Shown: one piece after another, positions 21,440-33,506 of the stretch
Layout: every line of letters begins with the position of its first letter
How positions within the stretch are numbered: position 1 is the stretch's first letter
Source: Sordariomycetes sp. S80-01Y
Lineage: Eukaryota; Ascomycota; Sordariomycetes
Direction of reading: 5' to 3'
Length of the DNA stretch: 64,000 nt
Assembly (NCBI GenBank): GCA_037042185.1
Contig: JAXQJY010000024.1
Span: 310,001-374,000 of the forward strand
Program-made: the position numbers and the translations under genes
Notes under the pieces: generated by a model
What the model was told of the DNA's origin: nothing
Database searches by the model: none
Seen by the model: only the letters and a program-made list of their open reading frames with translations

Positions 21440-22903
21440 GTAATGTCAAGTATTACAGGCCGAAGGACAATGCTACGAGGATTATTTGACGTATATATAG
21501 TACGAACACCCGGCCATGATCATGATCGCAGTAGTTCCTCAGTTGTTAAGGGCACATACAGTATGTGGGCATCGTTATATAGGGACTTTGCTACAAGTGG
21601 TCGGTCCGCCTCAACTACCCGCATATTCTATTGAGCCCTCTAGGCTAGCATTTACGGACTACTGCTAGATATGGGCTTTTAGTACAGTTTGCGCCGGTTT
21701 CACTTGCCCAGTCGTTCCTTTGCCTCAACAAAGTGCTGGACCACCGTCGAAAGTCGGTTTCGGTAAAGACACAGAGAGACAACTCCCACGCTGGGCTTCT
21801 TGTCACCAACTGTGCGCCACCTAATGGAGTTGTTGACCAAGAACAGACCTCAGACTTTGATAATGGGTAGACACACCGCGACCAGCGTAAGGTGATGCGT
21901 CCAGCCTTGCGCCAGCGCGTTCCTGGCGGCAATATCGTACTGTTGTTGAAAGGAATTACCCGTCAACTAAGTGATAGTCAGCAACATTTGGAATGCGTGA
22001 ACTTAGGCAGGTATCGAGAGCAAGATTCGATTGCATGTCACCCTCAGTCGCTTCGGGTTGTTGCCTGGTGGGCCGCTTCAACCGCCTACGTTGTATGTGC
22101 AATTATGATTTTTAACATGCGACCATACCGAATAGTCTGATCTGATGTAGACATCTATTCTCTTTAGGTAGGTGTTTATACATGACTTTAGGAAGGTCAC
22201 GGAATGCTCGAGCCACTGGAGACAGGTGGGATCGAGTGCTGGCTTTGCTAAGCGTGCTCAGTCAGTACTGATCGATTCATTAAACCAAATTTGGTTGGGT
22301 GAAACCGCCTCGTCTTGTAAATGGTGCCGCAAGGGGCGAATGATCGCTGACTACATCGCCGCAGGACCCTAGTGGCTGCATGATCTTCCTTCGTCATCGC
22401 TTAGCGTCATGGGGGCATTCGCCTCCAACCCCAGGACCCGTCAAGTCCCCAGACTCTCTCCCCCAATGTGGGTTCAAGATCTTGTATGAGAAACTCTCAG
22501 CTCTTTTGACATTAAATGCGATTTGTGTCGGTAGCAACGCCTGTGATGATGAAGCGGTCGCTTGAATTGGCGCCTGGCCCACCGCCCCGCGGCGGCGGAA
22601 CTCACACGAGGCTCCCGTCGACAGCCGACTTACATACCTCACTACAGGGTCAGCTACTGCACCGCAAATCCCATGTGTTGCCCTGCAGGAGCCGCCCCCA
22701 TCCTCGATGATCCTTCACTGATCCACGGGGCGCCGTGTCATGGCTCTTACGGCTGTTGGGCTGTGCCCACATAAGGCAGTTGATCCCCAGATGGAGGCGG
22801 CGAATTTCGATTCTGACTTTGAATTGCTTCTGGCCGTCTGCATTTCACACGCTCGCATCTTCCATGATCGTGAGTCTTGGAAACAAGACGACGAACAGTC
22901 ACC
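21440..22903. other. Gene-empty stretch
   Basis: 1.46 kb with only short ORFs that show no family features. A 16-bp piece near 22117 resembles the 5' end of fungal 5S rRNA, but the rest does not follow. The last few hundred bases hold the promoter of the sugar-porter gene. Confidence 0.5.
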
Positions 22904-25169
22904 ATGTCGTTCCCTTTGAGGAAGATGTCCACGGCCGCTGGCGCGCCGATGAGGAAGATGTCTACGGCTGGACCGAACGAGTTGCTGGCGGCTCAGATTC
23001 ATAACAGACGTGCCAATGACCGAGCAATCATTGAAAATCCCCTTGGTGCGTGTGAAAGCGACCTACCACTGACAAAAGCAATTGTGCTGACTTCACATGA
23101 AAGCCTACTTCACTGACGCTGAGCTCGAACTCGATGTCCAGAACTTCACTCGGACATATCTCCCATCGGTCCCTTACGCCAAGGTCCTCCGCGCAGCGCG
23201 GGTCGCAAAGGACATTCGCCTCTACGACGAGGTCGCCCGCTCCTCGGATCCGAGCCTGGGCATGGGTCTCCCCGTAGAGTTGACGGACGAGGAAAGGGAG
23301 TGTCTGATGCGAGAGCGAGATCGTGTTTTCAGCGAAAGGGGCATGCGCAAGGTCATCCTTACGGTGTCGCTTGCTGCGCTTCTCCAAGGCTTTGTACAGT
23401 CCTCTTTCAACGGTGCTTCGTTCTACAGGAATCACTGGGGACTTGATGGGGATGATTCTGATGTCACTTGGCGATTGGGCGGTACGAACGCGGCGGCTTG
23501 GTTCGCTGCGGCCCTGCTAGGATGCCCTTTATCTCTACCGATCAATTACTACTTCGGAAGAAGAGGCGGCCTGATCGCGGCAGCGGTGTTGATTTTCGCC
23601 AGCTCAGTGGCTGCTGTATTTGCACATTCTTGGGGTGTTCTTCTGGGCATCCGAATTATCAACGGACTCGGCATGGGCATCAAAGCTGTGAGCACGCCCA
23701 TTCTGGCCTCCGAGACTGCAGTTGGCTTCTGGAGAGGAACCGCTATCCTGGCCTGGCAACTCTGGGTTGCCTTTGGCATTATGCTGGGCTTTGCTTTCAA
23801 CCTGCTCTCCACCACTGCATCGGACGACAGAACGACTTTGGGTCTCATCCAGGGTGCGCCACTCGTCCCTGCTCTGATGCTACTCACCATGGCCGTCTTC
23901 TTCTGTCCGGAATCACCACGCTACCATCTACAAAAGGGCCCGAATTATAACCCTGAGAAAGCCTTCTACATCCTCCGTCAGCTTCGCAACACTGAGCTGC
24001 AGGCCCTCCGCGACATGTACGCCGTCTACAAGTCCATTGAGCAGGAATCCATGGGTGCAATGAGCCAAGATCCTCGCGCGAACCTGTCTCCTGGTTTCTG
24101 GTGGACGATTTGGGACTTCTGTCTGGCCTTCAAGCAACTCTTCCAGCAAAGGCGTTTGTACAACGCGCTCATCTCGGCCGGTACCGTGAACCTTGCCCAG
24201 CAACTCTCCGGCGTCAACGTTTTTGCCTTCTACTCAACCGAACTTGTCGGGAGCGTGAGCGGTGGCAACTCGATGGAAAACAAGCTGCAGCCTATGGCTT
24301 ACAGCCTGGGGTTTGGCGCCATCAATTTTCTGTTTGCGCTCCCCGCCGTCCGAAGCATCGATACGCTCGGTAGAAGAAGGTGGCTGCTCATGACTTTGCC
24401 TTTCATGGCTTTGTTCATGCTTGGCGGAGCTCTGGCCTACGATATCCCGGATGCGAACATCAGAACTGGAATCGTCGCCTTGTTTCTTTACCGTAGGTAG
24501 ATAATGTTGTCCATTGGCGGCGATTTGCTAACATTTGCAGTGTTCGCAGTGGCTTACTCACCTGGCTTGGGGCCCATTCCCTTCACCCTCGCCTCCGAGA
24601 GTTTCCCCCTCTCCCATCGTGAAGCTGGAACAGCCTGGCCTATCTCCATTAATCTATTCTTCGCCGGTCTCCTCTCCATGCTTTATCCCTCCATCCGCGA
24701 CCATGAATCCGGCCTTGGCGACGGTGGCTCCCTCGGCCTCTTCGCCGGCCTCAACATCATCGCCTTCATCCTCGTGTTCTTCCTCGTCGAGGAGACCAAA
24801 GGCCGCTCTCTGGAAGACCTGGATCTTGTCTTCGCCGTCTCGAAGCGGCGCTTCATGTCCTTCCAGGTCCAAGAGTACCTGCCATGGTTCATCAGGCGGT
24901 ACATCCTGGGTAAAGATGAGCCCGCCCCTGAGCTGTATCGTGATTACATTTGGGGGCCGTGGAAAAGGGTGAGCAATGATGATAGCCCGAGGCAGGGGTA
25001 CGCACCCGCCGGCGTGGGTTTCGGGTACGGTATGGGCATGGAGACGGGCAGTTGTGAGAGAGTTGCCCCAGAAGCCCCCCCATTGAGCCCCCCGCCGCCG
25101 GCGCAGCACTGGGAGGGGCCGATTGAGATGCCTGCTACGTCACATATTGGGCCGCCTCGTTTTAGGTGA
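22904..25169 (+). CDS. MFS sugar/polyol porter
   Basis: Sugar-porter-family major facilitator. Exons 22904-23045, 23104-24492 and 24541-25169 join to 719 aa, long for the family because of extended tails. Introns are 58 and 48 nt; the junctions read NPL-AYFTDAEL and FLY-LFAVAYSPGLGPIP. Marks of the family: YYFGRRGG after helix 2, FFCPESPRYHLQKG at the end of helix 6, AQQLSGVNVFAFYS in helix 7, RSIDTLGRRRW after helix 8, and FFLVEETKGRSLEDLD after helix 12. The N-terminal RRAN-x-ENPL segment is shared with inositol-transporter-like fungal porters. The hydrophilic C-tail of about 110 residues is Pro/Gly-rich. The substrate is unknown. Confidence 0.9.
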
Positions 25170-26135
25170 GGCTTGTTTGGCGATTCGTTTGTAAGATTTG
25201 TCACGAGTTATGGAGTTGGGGACACGACAGCTTTGGATGGAGGAGACAAGGCAAACGGCACCACATAATGAGACTTAGTAATGATTCGAACCGTTGTCTT
25301 GAGGTTTTCTTTCCATATAATACAGTGCTAGTGCAATATCGCAACATCGTGGCAAGCCGATTTCCCTCGGCTCCCTCGAATGCAGGTCCAGCAACGCATA
25401 TTCGCAAGACGCGGCCATGCTACGAACAGCGCACCACTTCAAAGTCCGCAATGTGACAAAAGTCACATGTTTCAAGCTGAGGCCCGCTTCGACCCAGAAA
25501 GGTGTGAAAATTCTGGAACCTTGCAGACCTAATGCCGCCCCTTTCCCAGCTTCCATCTCCAGACGGAGCCCCGCCAATCCCATGTTTCACTGATAATTCC
25601 GGAAGCAGAGAGTGGCGAGGGTGGCTTCTTTAAGCTCGCATATTCACGTGGTCGCAAATTTTAAACCAGAGAAACGCGACAGCGTAGACCAGGCGTGTGT
25701 CTGTCCGGGCTGAGGAGCTCGAGTGGTTGGGGCTTGATTCGACCATCAGGATTGCAGCTCTGAGCGCCCCCCAAAGGTTCATCTTTCGCGCTGTTTGGCT
25801 ACACTGAATGTTTGTGTTCGGCGTTATCGTTAGTCAAAGAGGATTACAGTTTCCTACTTCCAGAGAATATCCCGAAGACTCCTCAACTAAATCAAGCCTG
25901 GACATCAGATTTGGCCGGCTTCTGATGGCGGAACACGTATGATGGCTTGAATAAGTCATTTTGGGAATTCCCGTTGAGATGGGGCTCGAATTGACCGTAT
26001 CCGTCGGGGCCTCTGTTCATGGACTCCTATTTGAGCACATCGGCAGATCGTACATCCTGGAAGTGCTCACGAACCCGCCAGGAGGCTCAATACCACTATT
26101 GTTCATGCTCTCCTGGATCAAAGACCACATCCTGC
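25170..26135. other. Intergenic, nothing recognised
   Basis: 966 bp between the sugar-porter stop and the GFA-protein stop. Convergent 3' flanks only; no RNA gene, repeat or credible ORF seen. Confidence 0.5.
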
Positions 26136-26786
26136 TCAGTACATGCCTCCATCATGAGGGCGTTCATAACTCGGCGCTTCACCCTTCTGGTCAGCCTTCA
26201 GAATCTGCAAATAACACACCCATTTCTTCTCACTCCACTCCCTCAAATCCAGCCCTTCCTGCTCCTGGTCCAGAGTACAGCCGTTCACACTCAGATAACA
26301 GCCATGCTCTCTCTTCCCCTCGTTCCAACCCTCCTTCTTCGGCCTCCAGGCTTTAATCTTGAAACCTCCATCGCTGCCTTTTACCCCAATCGTTCTCTTC
26401 TGGTCATCACTTAACCCAACGTCACTCAGATCCACTTCGATCTCCTCCCCCTTTCCCATAAAGATGAAGCACCGCACAGCACAGGTTTTGCAATACAGGA
26501 AGTGCAGCGCCTTGGAATCGCACTGGTAGTCGCCCATGTCCCTGTAAGGGTCAATGGCGTCGGCAGATCCTGCAGGTGTGAGCAGGAGGAAGTCGTCGGG
26601 CGAGGAATTAAGCCTCATATGGAAGAAGCCGATCTTGTGGCAGACAGTGCAGTTGCAGCGATAGAAGTTCTGCACGTAGGCTGGTTTAGTGGGCGGTGTG
26701 TGGGGGAGGGTGAGGTAGACGATGTAGCGGATGTTGCCGCAGTGGCATGAGCCAGTGAAGGGACGGCGTTGGGGTTGCACGGTCAT
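26136..26786 (-). CDS. GFA/CENP-V domain protein
   Basis: Single-exon, 216 aa. Zinc-binding fold named after glutathione-dependent formaldehyde-activating enzyme and CENP-V. The Cys motifs appear in order: GSCHCGN near 13-19, NCTVC near 50-54, and YCKTCAVRCF near 98-107. The third motif has VR in place of the more common G-x-H spacing. The C-terminal half lacks known motifs. Most fungal members have no tested substrate, so no reaction is assigned. A two-domain relative lies at 50940-51966. Confidence 0.85.
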   Translation of the reverse strand: MTVQPQRRPFTGSCHCGNIRYIVYLTLPHTPPTKPAYVQNFYRCNCTVCHKIGFFHMRLNSSPDDFLLLTPAGSADAIDPYRDMGDYQCDSKALHFLYCKTCAVRCFIFMGKGEEIEVDLSDVGLSDDQKRTIGVKGSDGGFKIKAWRPKKEGWNEGKREHGCYLSVNGCTLDQEQEGLDLREWSEKKWVCYLQILKADQKGEAPSYERPHDGGMY

Positions 26787-28354
26787 GATGGTGGTTGCGT
26801 AGACTATGGCGTGACTCAGGGGGGTAAAAGAGGTGTGTCAACATTTACGTAGGTTCAGAGTGTGATCTGGTCGTTGCTGAGGTGGGATGTAGAGTGAAGG
26901 GCGTGAGATGATGGATCAGTCTCGCAGCGGTCGCGGGCTCCGCTTCAAGTTGCACCTTGCACCTTTGCTTACGATGCTGCAGAGAACCCGGTAGTTTCAT
27001 GCGCTCTGCAATTTTCTCGCATCTGGGCCAATAGATAGAAACATGGAGGCCCGATAAGAAGACTAAAGCCGCTGCCAAACAAAGTGCCAGTGTCAGAAGA
27101 AGTTGTTTGGCAGCACAGCTTTGGCCAGCTGAGGTACCCCGCATTCGCACTGCAAGCTCAAAAAGGGGGCTGCTGGAAAAGGGGCTCGGACCAGAAACTC
27201 ATTGCTCGTTATGTATCCTCGCCTGCGATCCCATATGATCAATGCACGAAGCATGTAGAGGCTGGGTCAGATGACTTGGTAGAAGAAGCTAGGAGTGGAG
27301 CTTCAAACGGGCCCTCCCCTTTTCACTTCTTCTCTGGTGCACAACAGTATCTCAATCGACCGCACGACCGCAGCGTGCTGTTTAACCTGCGATCGCCTGA
27401 AAGCATGAAGTCCAAGCTACCACTTCCCTTTGGCGCATCCGTTTGCAGACCCATGCTTTGCCTGCGAAGGCATAATTCGCTGAAATTACCATCAGCAGCT
27501 TGTACCCCATCGGTCATACCTAACACCGCTACCTGTCTTGAATGTTCACCCCACAGTTATCCTAAGTATTCTATAGAAACTTGCTTCAGCTTGATACCTA
27601 CCTCTTCAGGGAGGATCGTCCATAAGAGTATTGTAGCTTGTATAGCCTATGTTTAGGCTACCGCAGTCATCACAATGCCTTGAATCGCGAGTAAGAGAGT
27701 TCTTAATTGCCTTGCATTTTCTGAGATTAAACTCGTGGATCAGATCTCAGGTGATCTCGCATGAGCAGAGTAGAGTGGGGTGATGACGCCTCGTGATTGC
27801 AGAGGCCGCCACAGCAACTCTCTGCTGAATCTTGAAAAGGCTTGGAACAGAGTTCGCAGCTGAGTTGAAAGAACCAAATTCACAAAATTTGGCCTTTATA
27901 AACTTGCACCATTTAAGCATGCAAGGCATAGTAGTCTGGGATCGAAGGCGTTCCAGTGGTGATGGCCAAGACGTCATCACCCGCCACTAGCAGACAGAAA
28001 AGCAGGATTCTCCTTGGCTGTTCACAGACTTGAGAACCATTCTTTGGCTGGCGTCTACGTGAGTAGGTAGGATGATACTTGAATGTTTTGGTGAAATCAA
28101 GTACTGAACGGAAGTCAACAAACGCAAGGGCCAAAGAATACGCTGTCGGCGGACATTTTAAGTTACAGCAACCTCAAGGCCAGCCGGAGCCTCGCCCCAG
28201 TTATTCTGTCTGCCCTTCATATCGGGGTCCGGTTGTGATCCGACAGTCCAAGACTCCAACCTCCATTTCCGACCCGGGGGGGTTGTCTCTCATTCTTCTC
28301 CTCCCATCATTTTCTCAATATCATCACCTGTCTTGATCGCAGTGGTATTTGACG
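26787..28354. other. Intergenic, nothing recognised
   Basis: 1.57 kb. The longest open frame (27084-27656, plus) starts at GTG and shows no domain, so I do not call it. The end holds the promoter and pyrimidine-rich leader of the GH5 gene. Confidence 0.5.
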
Positions 28355-30637
28355 ATGGCTTCCTTCCGCCTTACCATTGAAGACGCCGACTTCTGCGACT
28401 CCCACGGCCGTCAAGTTGTCCTGCGCGGCATCAACCTCGCCGGCGACGCCAAACTTCCCTCCACCCCCGACCAACCCTCCCACAACGGCGACCGTTTCTT
28501 CGACGGCGACAACGTCAAGTTTCACGCCAGACCCTTCACCACGGCCGATGCGCACACGCACTTCTCCCGCCTCCGTCGTTACGGCTTCAACACCATCCGC
28601 TATGTCTTCACATGGGAAGCCATCGAAGCTGCCGGGCCGGGCAAGTACGACGAGGACTTCATCCAGCACACGATTGAGATACTACGGATCGCTAAGCGAT
28701 ATGGCTTCTTTGTGTTCATGGACCCGCACCAGGATGTGTGGTCGCGCTTCACAGGAGGTTCCGGGGCGCCCATGTGGACGATTTATGCCTGTGGCCTGAA
28801 TCCTCAGAGCTTTGCCGCGACGGAGGCAGCGATCGTGCACAACACATACGAGAATCCGGCCGAGCTACCAAAGATGATTTGGTCGACAAATTACTGGCGC
28901 TTGGCGGCGGCCACCATCTTCACATTATTCTTCGCGGGCAAGGACTTCGCGCCAAAGTGCATTATCGACGGCATGAATATCCAGGATTATTTGCAGAAGC
29001 ACTTTATCAACGCCTGTGCGCATATGGCGCGCAGGATACACGAGGCGGGAGATCTCGAGAATGAGGTTGTCATGGGTTGGGAGAGCATGAATGAGCCAAA
29101 TCGGGGTCTGACGGGCTACGTCGACCTGAGTTCGATCCCAGCATCGCAACATTTGAAGAAGGGCACTTGCCCGACGATATGGCAGACCATTCTTACAGGA
29201 AGCGGTCGAGCATGCGAGATAGATACATTTGACATGGGAGGCCTGGGACCGTACAAGACAGGCACAAGGCTGGTAGATCCACAAGGCGAGATTGCTTGGC
29301 TACCAGACAACTATGACGACTCAAGATACGGATGGAAGCGTGACTCAGGTTGGAAGATGGGCGAGTGTCTCTGGGCGCAGCATGGCGTCTGGGATCCGTC
29401 GACTGATACTTTGTTGAACAAGAATTACTTTGCCAATAACCCTAGAACGGGGAAGGAGATCGACCATCCAGAGTTCACGAACACATACTTCATGGACTTC
29501 TGGCGAGCATTCAGCAAAGCATGCCGTGCCGAGCACAAGGACTGCATCATGCTCATGCAGTTCCCAACGCTTGAGATTCCGCCCAAGATTAAGGGCACTG
29601 AGGACGACGATCCAAGGATGGCCTTCACCCCTCACTATTACGACGGCATCACGCTCATGACGAAACACTGGAACAGTACGTGGAATGTAGATGTGGTCGG
29701 CGTGTTGCGTGGAAAGTACTGGCACCCTGCCTTCGCAATCAAAGTCGGGGAGACGGCAATTCGCAACTGCCTGCGAGATCAGCTCAAGTACCTAAAGGAT
29801 GAGGGTCGTGAGATGACGGGCAACCATCCGTGTATCCTCACGGAGTTCGGCGTTCCCTACGACATGGACGACAAGAAAGCATACAAGACTGGTGACTATT
29901 CCAGCCAATCCGCCGCCCTGGACGCCAATTACTTTGCTGTCGAAGGGTCACAGCTAGAAGGTCATTGCCTTTGGCTCTACACAACCAACAATGACCACCA
30001 ATGGGGTGATCAATGGAATGGCGAAGACCTCTCTATCTTTTCCGTCGATGATAAGGTCCCTCAGCTATCAGCTGTACCTAGGGACCAGTCAGATCAATCC
30101 TCCCTCAAGCCCAACTCCGAGAGAGACGTCCCGGAAGATGGCAACGTCACCCCTGCCAATCTTCAAAGGACACTCACAACCCCGTCCATCAGCTCTGATC
30201 CTTCAGGCAAGGACCCTTCCCTCACAAACGCCCCAGGCTATCGCGCAGCGGAAGCCTTCATCCGCCCCACGCCAACATTTGTCCACGGCCGCATAGCATC
30301 GTACGGCTTCGACCTCCGTAAATGCACCTTCACCCTTGAAGTCACCGCGTCGGCGACGGCAGCTGACGATACTCCAACGATTGTCTTCCTGCCTGAGTTC
30401 CACTTCCCCAAAGACATCTCCATGGTCGACGCCACAGCTGGCAAGTGGGAGATCAGCACGGACGAGGAAGATGGCACCGCGCTGCAGAAGCTGAGGTGGT
30501 GGAACACGAAGGGCAAGCAGAGCATGAAGATCGAAGGGCTTGTGAGGAAGCACAACGTCCCGGTCGGCAGCGAAGAGGAAGAGGGTTATCTGGAACAGTG
30601 TCGTGATGGCTACGGGTCGAACTGTAGCATGATGTAG
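28355..30637 (+). CDS. GH5 glucosidase, sterol-glucoside/ceramide type (EGCrP2/Egh1-like)
   Basis: Glycoside hydrolase family 5, probably the GH5_12-type intracellular enzyme that removes glucose from ergosteryl glucoside or glucosylceramide. Intronless, 760 aa, with no signal peptide. The TIM barrel begins with VLRGINLAGDAK. The proton donor is Glu247 (GWESMNEPN) and the nucleophile Glu497 (CILTEFGVPYD). DPHQDVWSRF, MAFTPHYYDG and CLWLYTTNNDHQWGDQWNGED are typical of this branch. A C-terminal beta domain follows about residue 640. The start is the first ATG (GACGATGGC). The substrate call rests on overall resemblance; the glycosidase call is firm. Confidence 0.88.
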   Translation: MASFRLTIEDADFCDSHGRQVVLRGINLAGDAKLPSTPDQPSHNGDRFFDGDNVKFHARPFTTADAHTHFSRLRRYGFNTIRYVFTWEAIEAAGPGKYDEDFIQHTIEILRIAKRYGFFVFMDPHQDVWSRFTGGSGAPMWTIYACGLNPQSFAATEAAIVHNTYENPAELPKMIWSTNYWRLAAATIFTLFFAGKDFAPKCIIDGMNIQDYLQKHFINACAHMARRIHEAGDLENEVVMGWESMNEPNRGLTGYVDLSSIPASQHLKKGTCPTIWQTILTGSGRACEIDTFDMGGLGPYKTGTRLVDPQGEIAWLPDNYDDSRYGWKRDSGWKMGECLWAQHGVWDPSTDTLLNKNYFANNPRTGKEIDHPEFTNTYFMDFWRAFSKACRAEHKDCIMLMQFPTLEIPPKIKGTEDDDPRMAFTPHYYDGITLMTKHWNSTWNVDVVGVLRGKYWHPAFAIKVGETAIRNCLRDQLKYLKDEGREMTGNHPCILTEFGVPYDMDDKKAYKTGDYSSQSAALDANYFAVEGSQLEGHCLWLYTTNNDHQWGDQWNGEDLSIFSVDDKVPQLSAVPRDQSDQSSLKPNSERDVPEDGNVTPANLQRTLTTPSISSDPSGKDPSLTNAPGYRAAEAFIRPTPTFVHGRIASYGFDLRKCTFTLEVTASATAADDTPTIVFLPEFHFPKDISMVDATAGKWEISTDEEDGTALQKLRWWNTKGKQSMKIEGLVRKHNVPVGSEEEEGYLEQCRDGYGSNCSMM

Positions 30638-31078
30638 GGTTCGGATGCTACGAAGATGTGGGTGTCGAGTTGGAACAAAGTGAACATCCAGGGGCCGGGC
30701 CCAAAATTTGAAGCGTTGGAACTATCATAACTTTCATTGGGATGGTGGGCATTTCGGATCGGTTGGCGTTGGGCTTGGACATACACGACAGACAGCGTGC
30801 CGCGCATCATTGCCTCAGCGTAAGCTTCAACAGAAATCAGGTACATACATCCGCACTTTCCAACTGGACCGACAGTGTCATAACATGAGGTTCGTAAGAA
30901 GCGAACTCTCAAAGTAGTAGCGCATGCGCAAACCACCGTCCCCCACACTCACCCCATGCCCAGATCAATAGTTGAACACAGAGGCCTACCGGGTGAGACC
31001 AAAAAAAGAAAAAAAAAACTAAGTGAAAGTTATTTCGAAACAAGGGTTATCCAGAGGTGCAAAATACAAAAAAGAAAT
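30638..31078. other. Intergenic, GH5 to tRNA-Leu
   Basis: 441 bp, ending in A-rich DNA. On the minus strand the AAAAAA at 31068-31073 is a T6 run 5 bases after the tRNA-Leu 3' end, a Pol III terminator. No gene seen. Confidence 0.6.
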
Positions 31079-31224
31079 GATGAGAGTGGGATTCGAACCC
31101 ACGAGGATTGCTCCACCAGGAATAGATATTAAGGTAACCTTAACCTGACGCCATAACCTGCGTTTGTTAGCGCGGGTTTCGTGGGGATTCGTTGGGAATT
31201 GCTTACCAACTCGGCCATCTCACC
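31079..31224 (-). tRNA. tRNA-Leu(AAG), copy A, with D-loop insertion and canonical intron
   Basis: The 5' part GGTGAGATGGCCGAGTTG (31224-31207) is followed by a 49-nt insertion (31206-31158), then the rest of the tRNA (31157-31079). With the insertion removed the D-arm reads GCCG-AGTTGGTTA-TGGC with G18G19 and A21 in place. The anticodon stem is TCAGG/CCTGG, the anticodon AAG at 31141-31139, and a 16-nt canonical intron lies at 31137-31122. The long variable arm has a GGA/TCC stem, and the T-arm is GTGGG/CCCAC around TTCGAAT. The acceptor is GGTGAGA/TCTCATC with one G-U pair. The A box (TGGCCGAGTTGG) and B box (GGTTCGAATCC) are intact. The exon bases match copy B exactly. Confidence 0.85.
31158..31206 (-). 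other. Spliceosomal-type intron in tRNA-Leu D-loop, copy A
   Basis: 49 nt: GTAAGC donor, GCTAAC branch motif about 9 nt before the CAG acceptor. Size and signals match the protein-gene introns of this window. It lies between D-loop bases TTG and GTTA, not at the anticodon-loop site used by tRNA endonuclease. Confidence 0.7.
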
Positions 31225-33506
31225 AGATGTGATCAACTGTCCGTAAAATATAACTATATTGTAATGATGGAGACGCCAACCCTGATGCCCCCTTGCTTTG
31301 TCCCGGCATATCACATCGAAGCCAGTGCTCTACAAATGCACTCTCTATACATATTCATATTTCTGTCCGCACGGCACAAATTTCGCTGGAATTTTGCACC
31401 TTCTGCATGGTTTCACTGTGGAACCCTTAACTTTCTACTGCGTACGAACTGGTGCGGTGTTGTGCAGGGCTACCATAACGTTGGAGGGCGCGGACCGAGG
31501 ATGTCAATTTCACCAGCGGGAGTCCCTGGGTCAGGACGCACATTAGCTCGGGGTGCGTCTCTCGATTGGCAGTCATGTGTGGAGATCCCGACATCACTCA
31601 CGAATGCACCAGAACTCTGCTAGTTATGAAGGTGAAACCATGACCGTTAAACGGTCGCTTATCTACCCCGTTCGGAAGCGCGACGAACTTGGACTCGTTC
31701 ATCGGCTGCACTTGGTAGTTGAATGACCGCAGAAATGAACCAAGAATTTAATTGAGATCCACTTTGCCATCGTGCTGGTCTCGGTATTAGACTACTGTGA
31801 ACCCATGTCAACTTACATGAACAGGACTTTAGCAGAGTCTCCTACCCTAGAGATGTGTATTACAAGCTTGTTTCCTCCTCGTTGTGAGACTTTCGCTCAC
31901 CGTTCACAGGTAACTTGATTTCTTGACGCTATGTTGAGCTTCTTGTCACTGCACACGAAGTTGATTTGATGTGTTTGTGTAGTCTAGAACGTTGTGAATC
32001 TTTGGATCCATCATGATACTCTCTCACTACTATCAGTACAATTGGATCATCCTATGTTGTGCAGAACCGAGCAAAAGCTACGAGACACATCTTTGTGACT
32101 AAGCTGTGAAGAAGTTGATTTATAGAACATTCTATGGAATCAAGAAATGATCCCAGCATGTGCTTGAGAATTTCATCAACTTACCCCGGGACGCTGTACA
32201 AAGCGAGGTTACAGCGAGCTCAGACCATTACGACAACGTCCACATGGGACCGAGACCGCGTTTTGGCACGACATACGCGTCAGTCTACCGAGTGGGTTCT
32301 TCTGGTGGGCTGATATCCACCATTGACCTGGCTGCTACTGGTCGTTCTGGGATATTGGTCTACACTGCCAGAAGTGTTCAGTGACGTGTTCCACAGCGAC
32401 AAGAGAGGCTGCGAGAAATCTTCAGAGGTAATTGAACGGTACCTTCATGGCTTTGTTGCGCATTTGTGCGATTTCTATCTTCATCCAAATCTGCTGGCGG
32501 ATTAGTCCACTATATGGGTCGGCTTCAAAGTTGCCTAGACTTCGAGGAAACACAGGGTTCGTTCTTTTGCCACTTCGCACAGCAGACTTCCATTGCTGTG
32601 TTGTGTCAGATCAAATCGGATTTCCGCAGCAATAGAAAGCTAGATTCGGGGACAGAACCACGATAGCCAGAGGACTCTGTAGTGAGAATCATGGCAAGCT
32701 CCAACGCTGGCTGAAGCCACGAGCGCCGCAAACGTCGACCTGGTTCAGAGGTAACTGCAACAAGTGTCCAATCGAATCCAGCCTGGAGCATAGTACAGAG
32801 GTCCCGTAAAGCTTTGTTGGCGGTACATTGGGAGCACGCGGTTTGAAGCTAAAGCTGGAGTGACAAGGTGGACTTCCATGCCAGCCGCTCCACGAACCAG
32901 ATACATGATGGAGCAGATATGTCCCTGGCTGCTCGGCATTGCACAGAACTGCGCAGAAGACTTGCTTTTCTATGTAGGGAAGCAGCTCGTCTTTAGTTCC
33001 GACAGACTGAGTGGTCAGTTTGCCCTAAATCAACAGCCAAGGAGGATCCTCGACCGCAATATCCCAATCAGCGCCCGCTTGAGAAAGGTCGAATAGAAAA
33101 GGAGTAGCTTTTAATGCAGAATTTAATAGAATTAATGAGCCCAAAAATTGAATTGGAAGCGTAATTACTTGCTGTGACTCCGCTGCACTTGTGGAAAGAA
33201 ACATCAAGGACTGGATGAGGTCTCCCCTGGGCGAACATGGTCGATGAGACTCAGATTGAGTGAGGGGTTAAAGCTTTGACGGTCCATTGCACATCGACGT
33301 GGCTGTTAGCCAATATTTCATCTACGCCAGTGAAGCAAGCAAGGAAAGGCCTCAAATATCCTAGATCCATCTTTGTCCAAGTCGGTGATACGTGCTACAT
33401 GGTGGGACATCAGAGGGCGTCCAGCCCTATTTGTCTGCGCGCGCGGCGTGCGCGATCAGCTGCGTACTCTCATATACACTATGACGCTGGCCAAAGCTCA
33501 ACATCC
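31225..33506. other. Spacer between inverted tRNA-Leu genes
   Basis: 2.28 kb flanked by the 5' ends of two inverted tRNA-Leu genes. Only short ORFs without family features are present, and it is more AT-rich by eye than the coding parts. No transposon ends or domains were recognised. The two tRNA 5' flanks are not alike, so the duplication covers the tRNA gene only. Confidence 0.5.

Noticed and set aside
22115-22135. Resemblance to the 5' end of fungal 5S rRNA (ACATGCGACCATACC)
   Set aside because: Only about 15 bases match; the internal control region and the 3' end do not follow, so a 5S gene or fragment is not supported.
27084-27656. 190-codon plus-strand open frame
   Set aside because: It starts at GTG, shows no domain, signal or coding-like pattern, and lies in an otherwise empty region.
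31600-33100. Possible transposon remnant between the tRNA-Leu genes
   Set aside because: No terminal repeats, target duplication or transposase/reverse-transcriptase motif could be found by eye.
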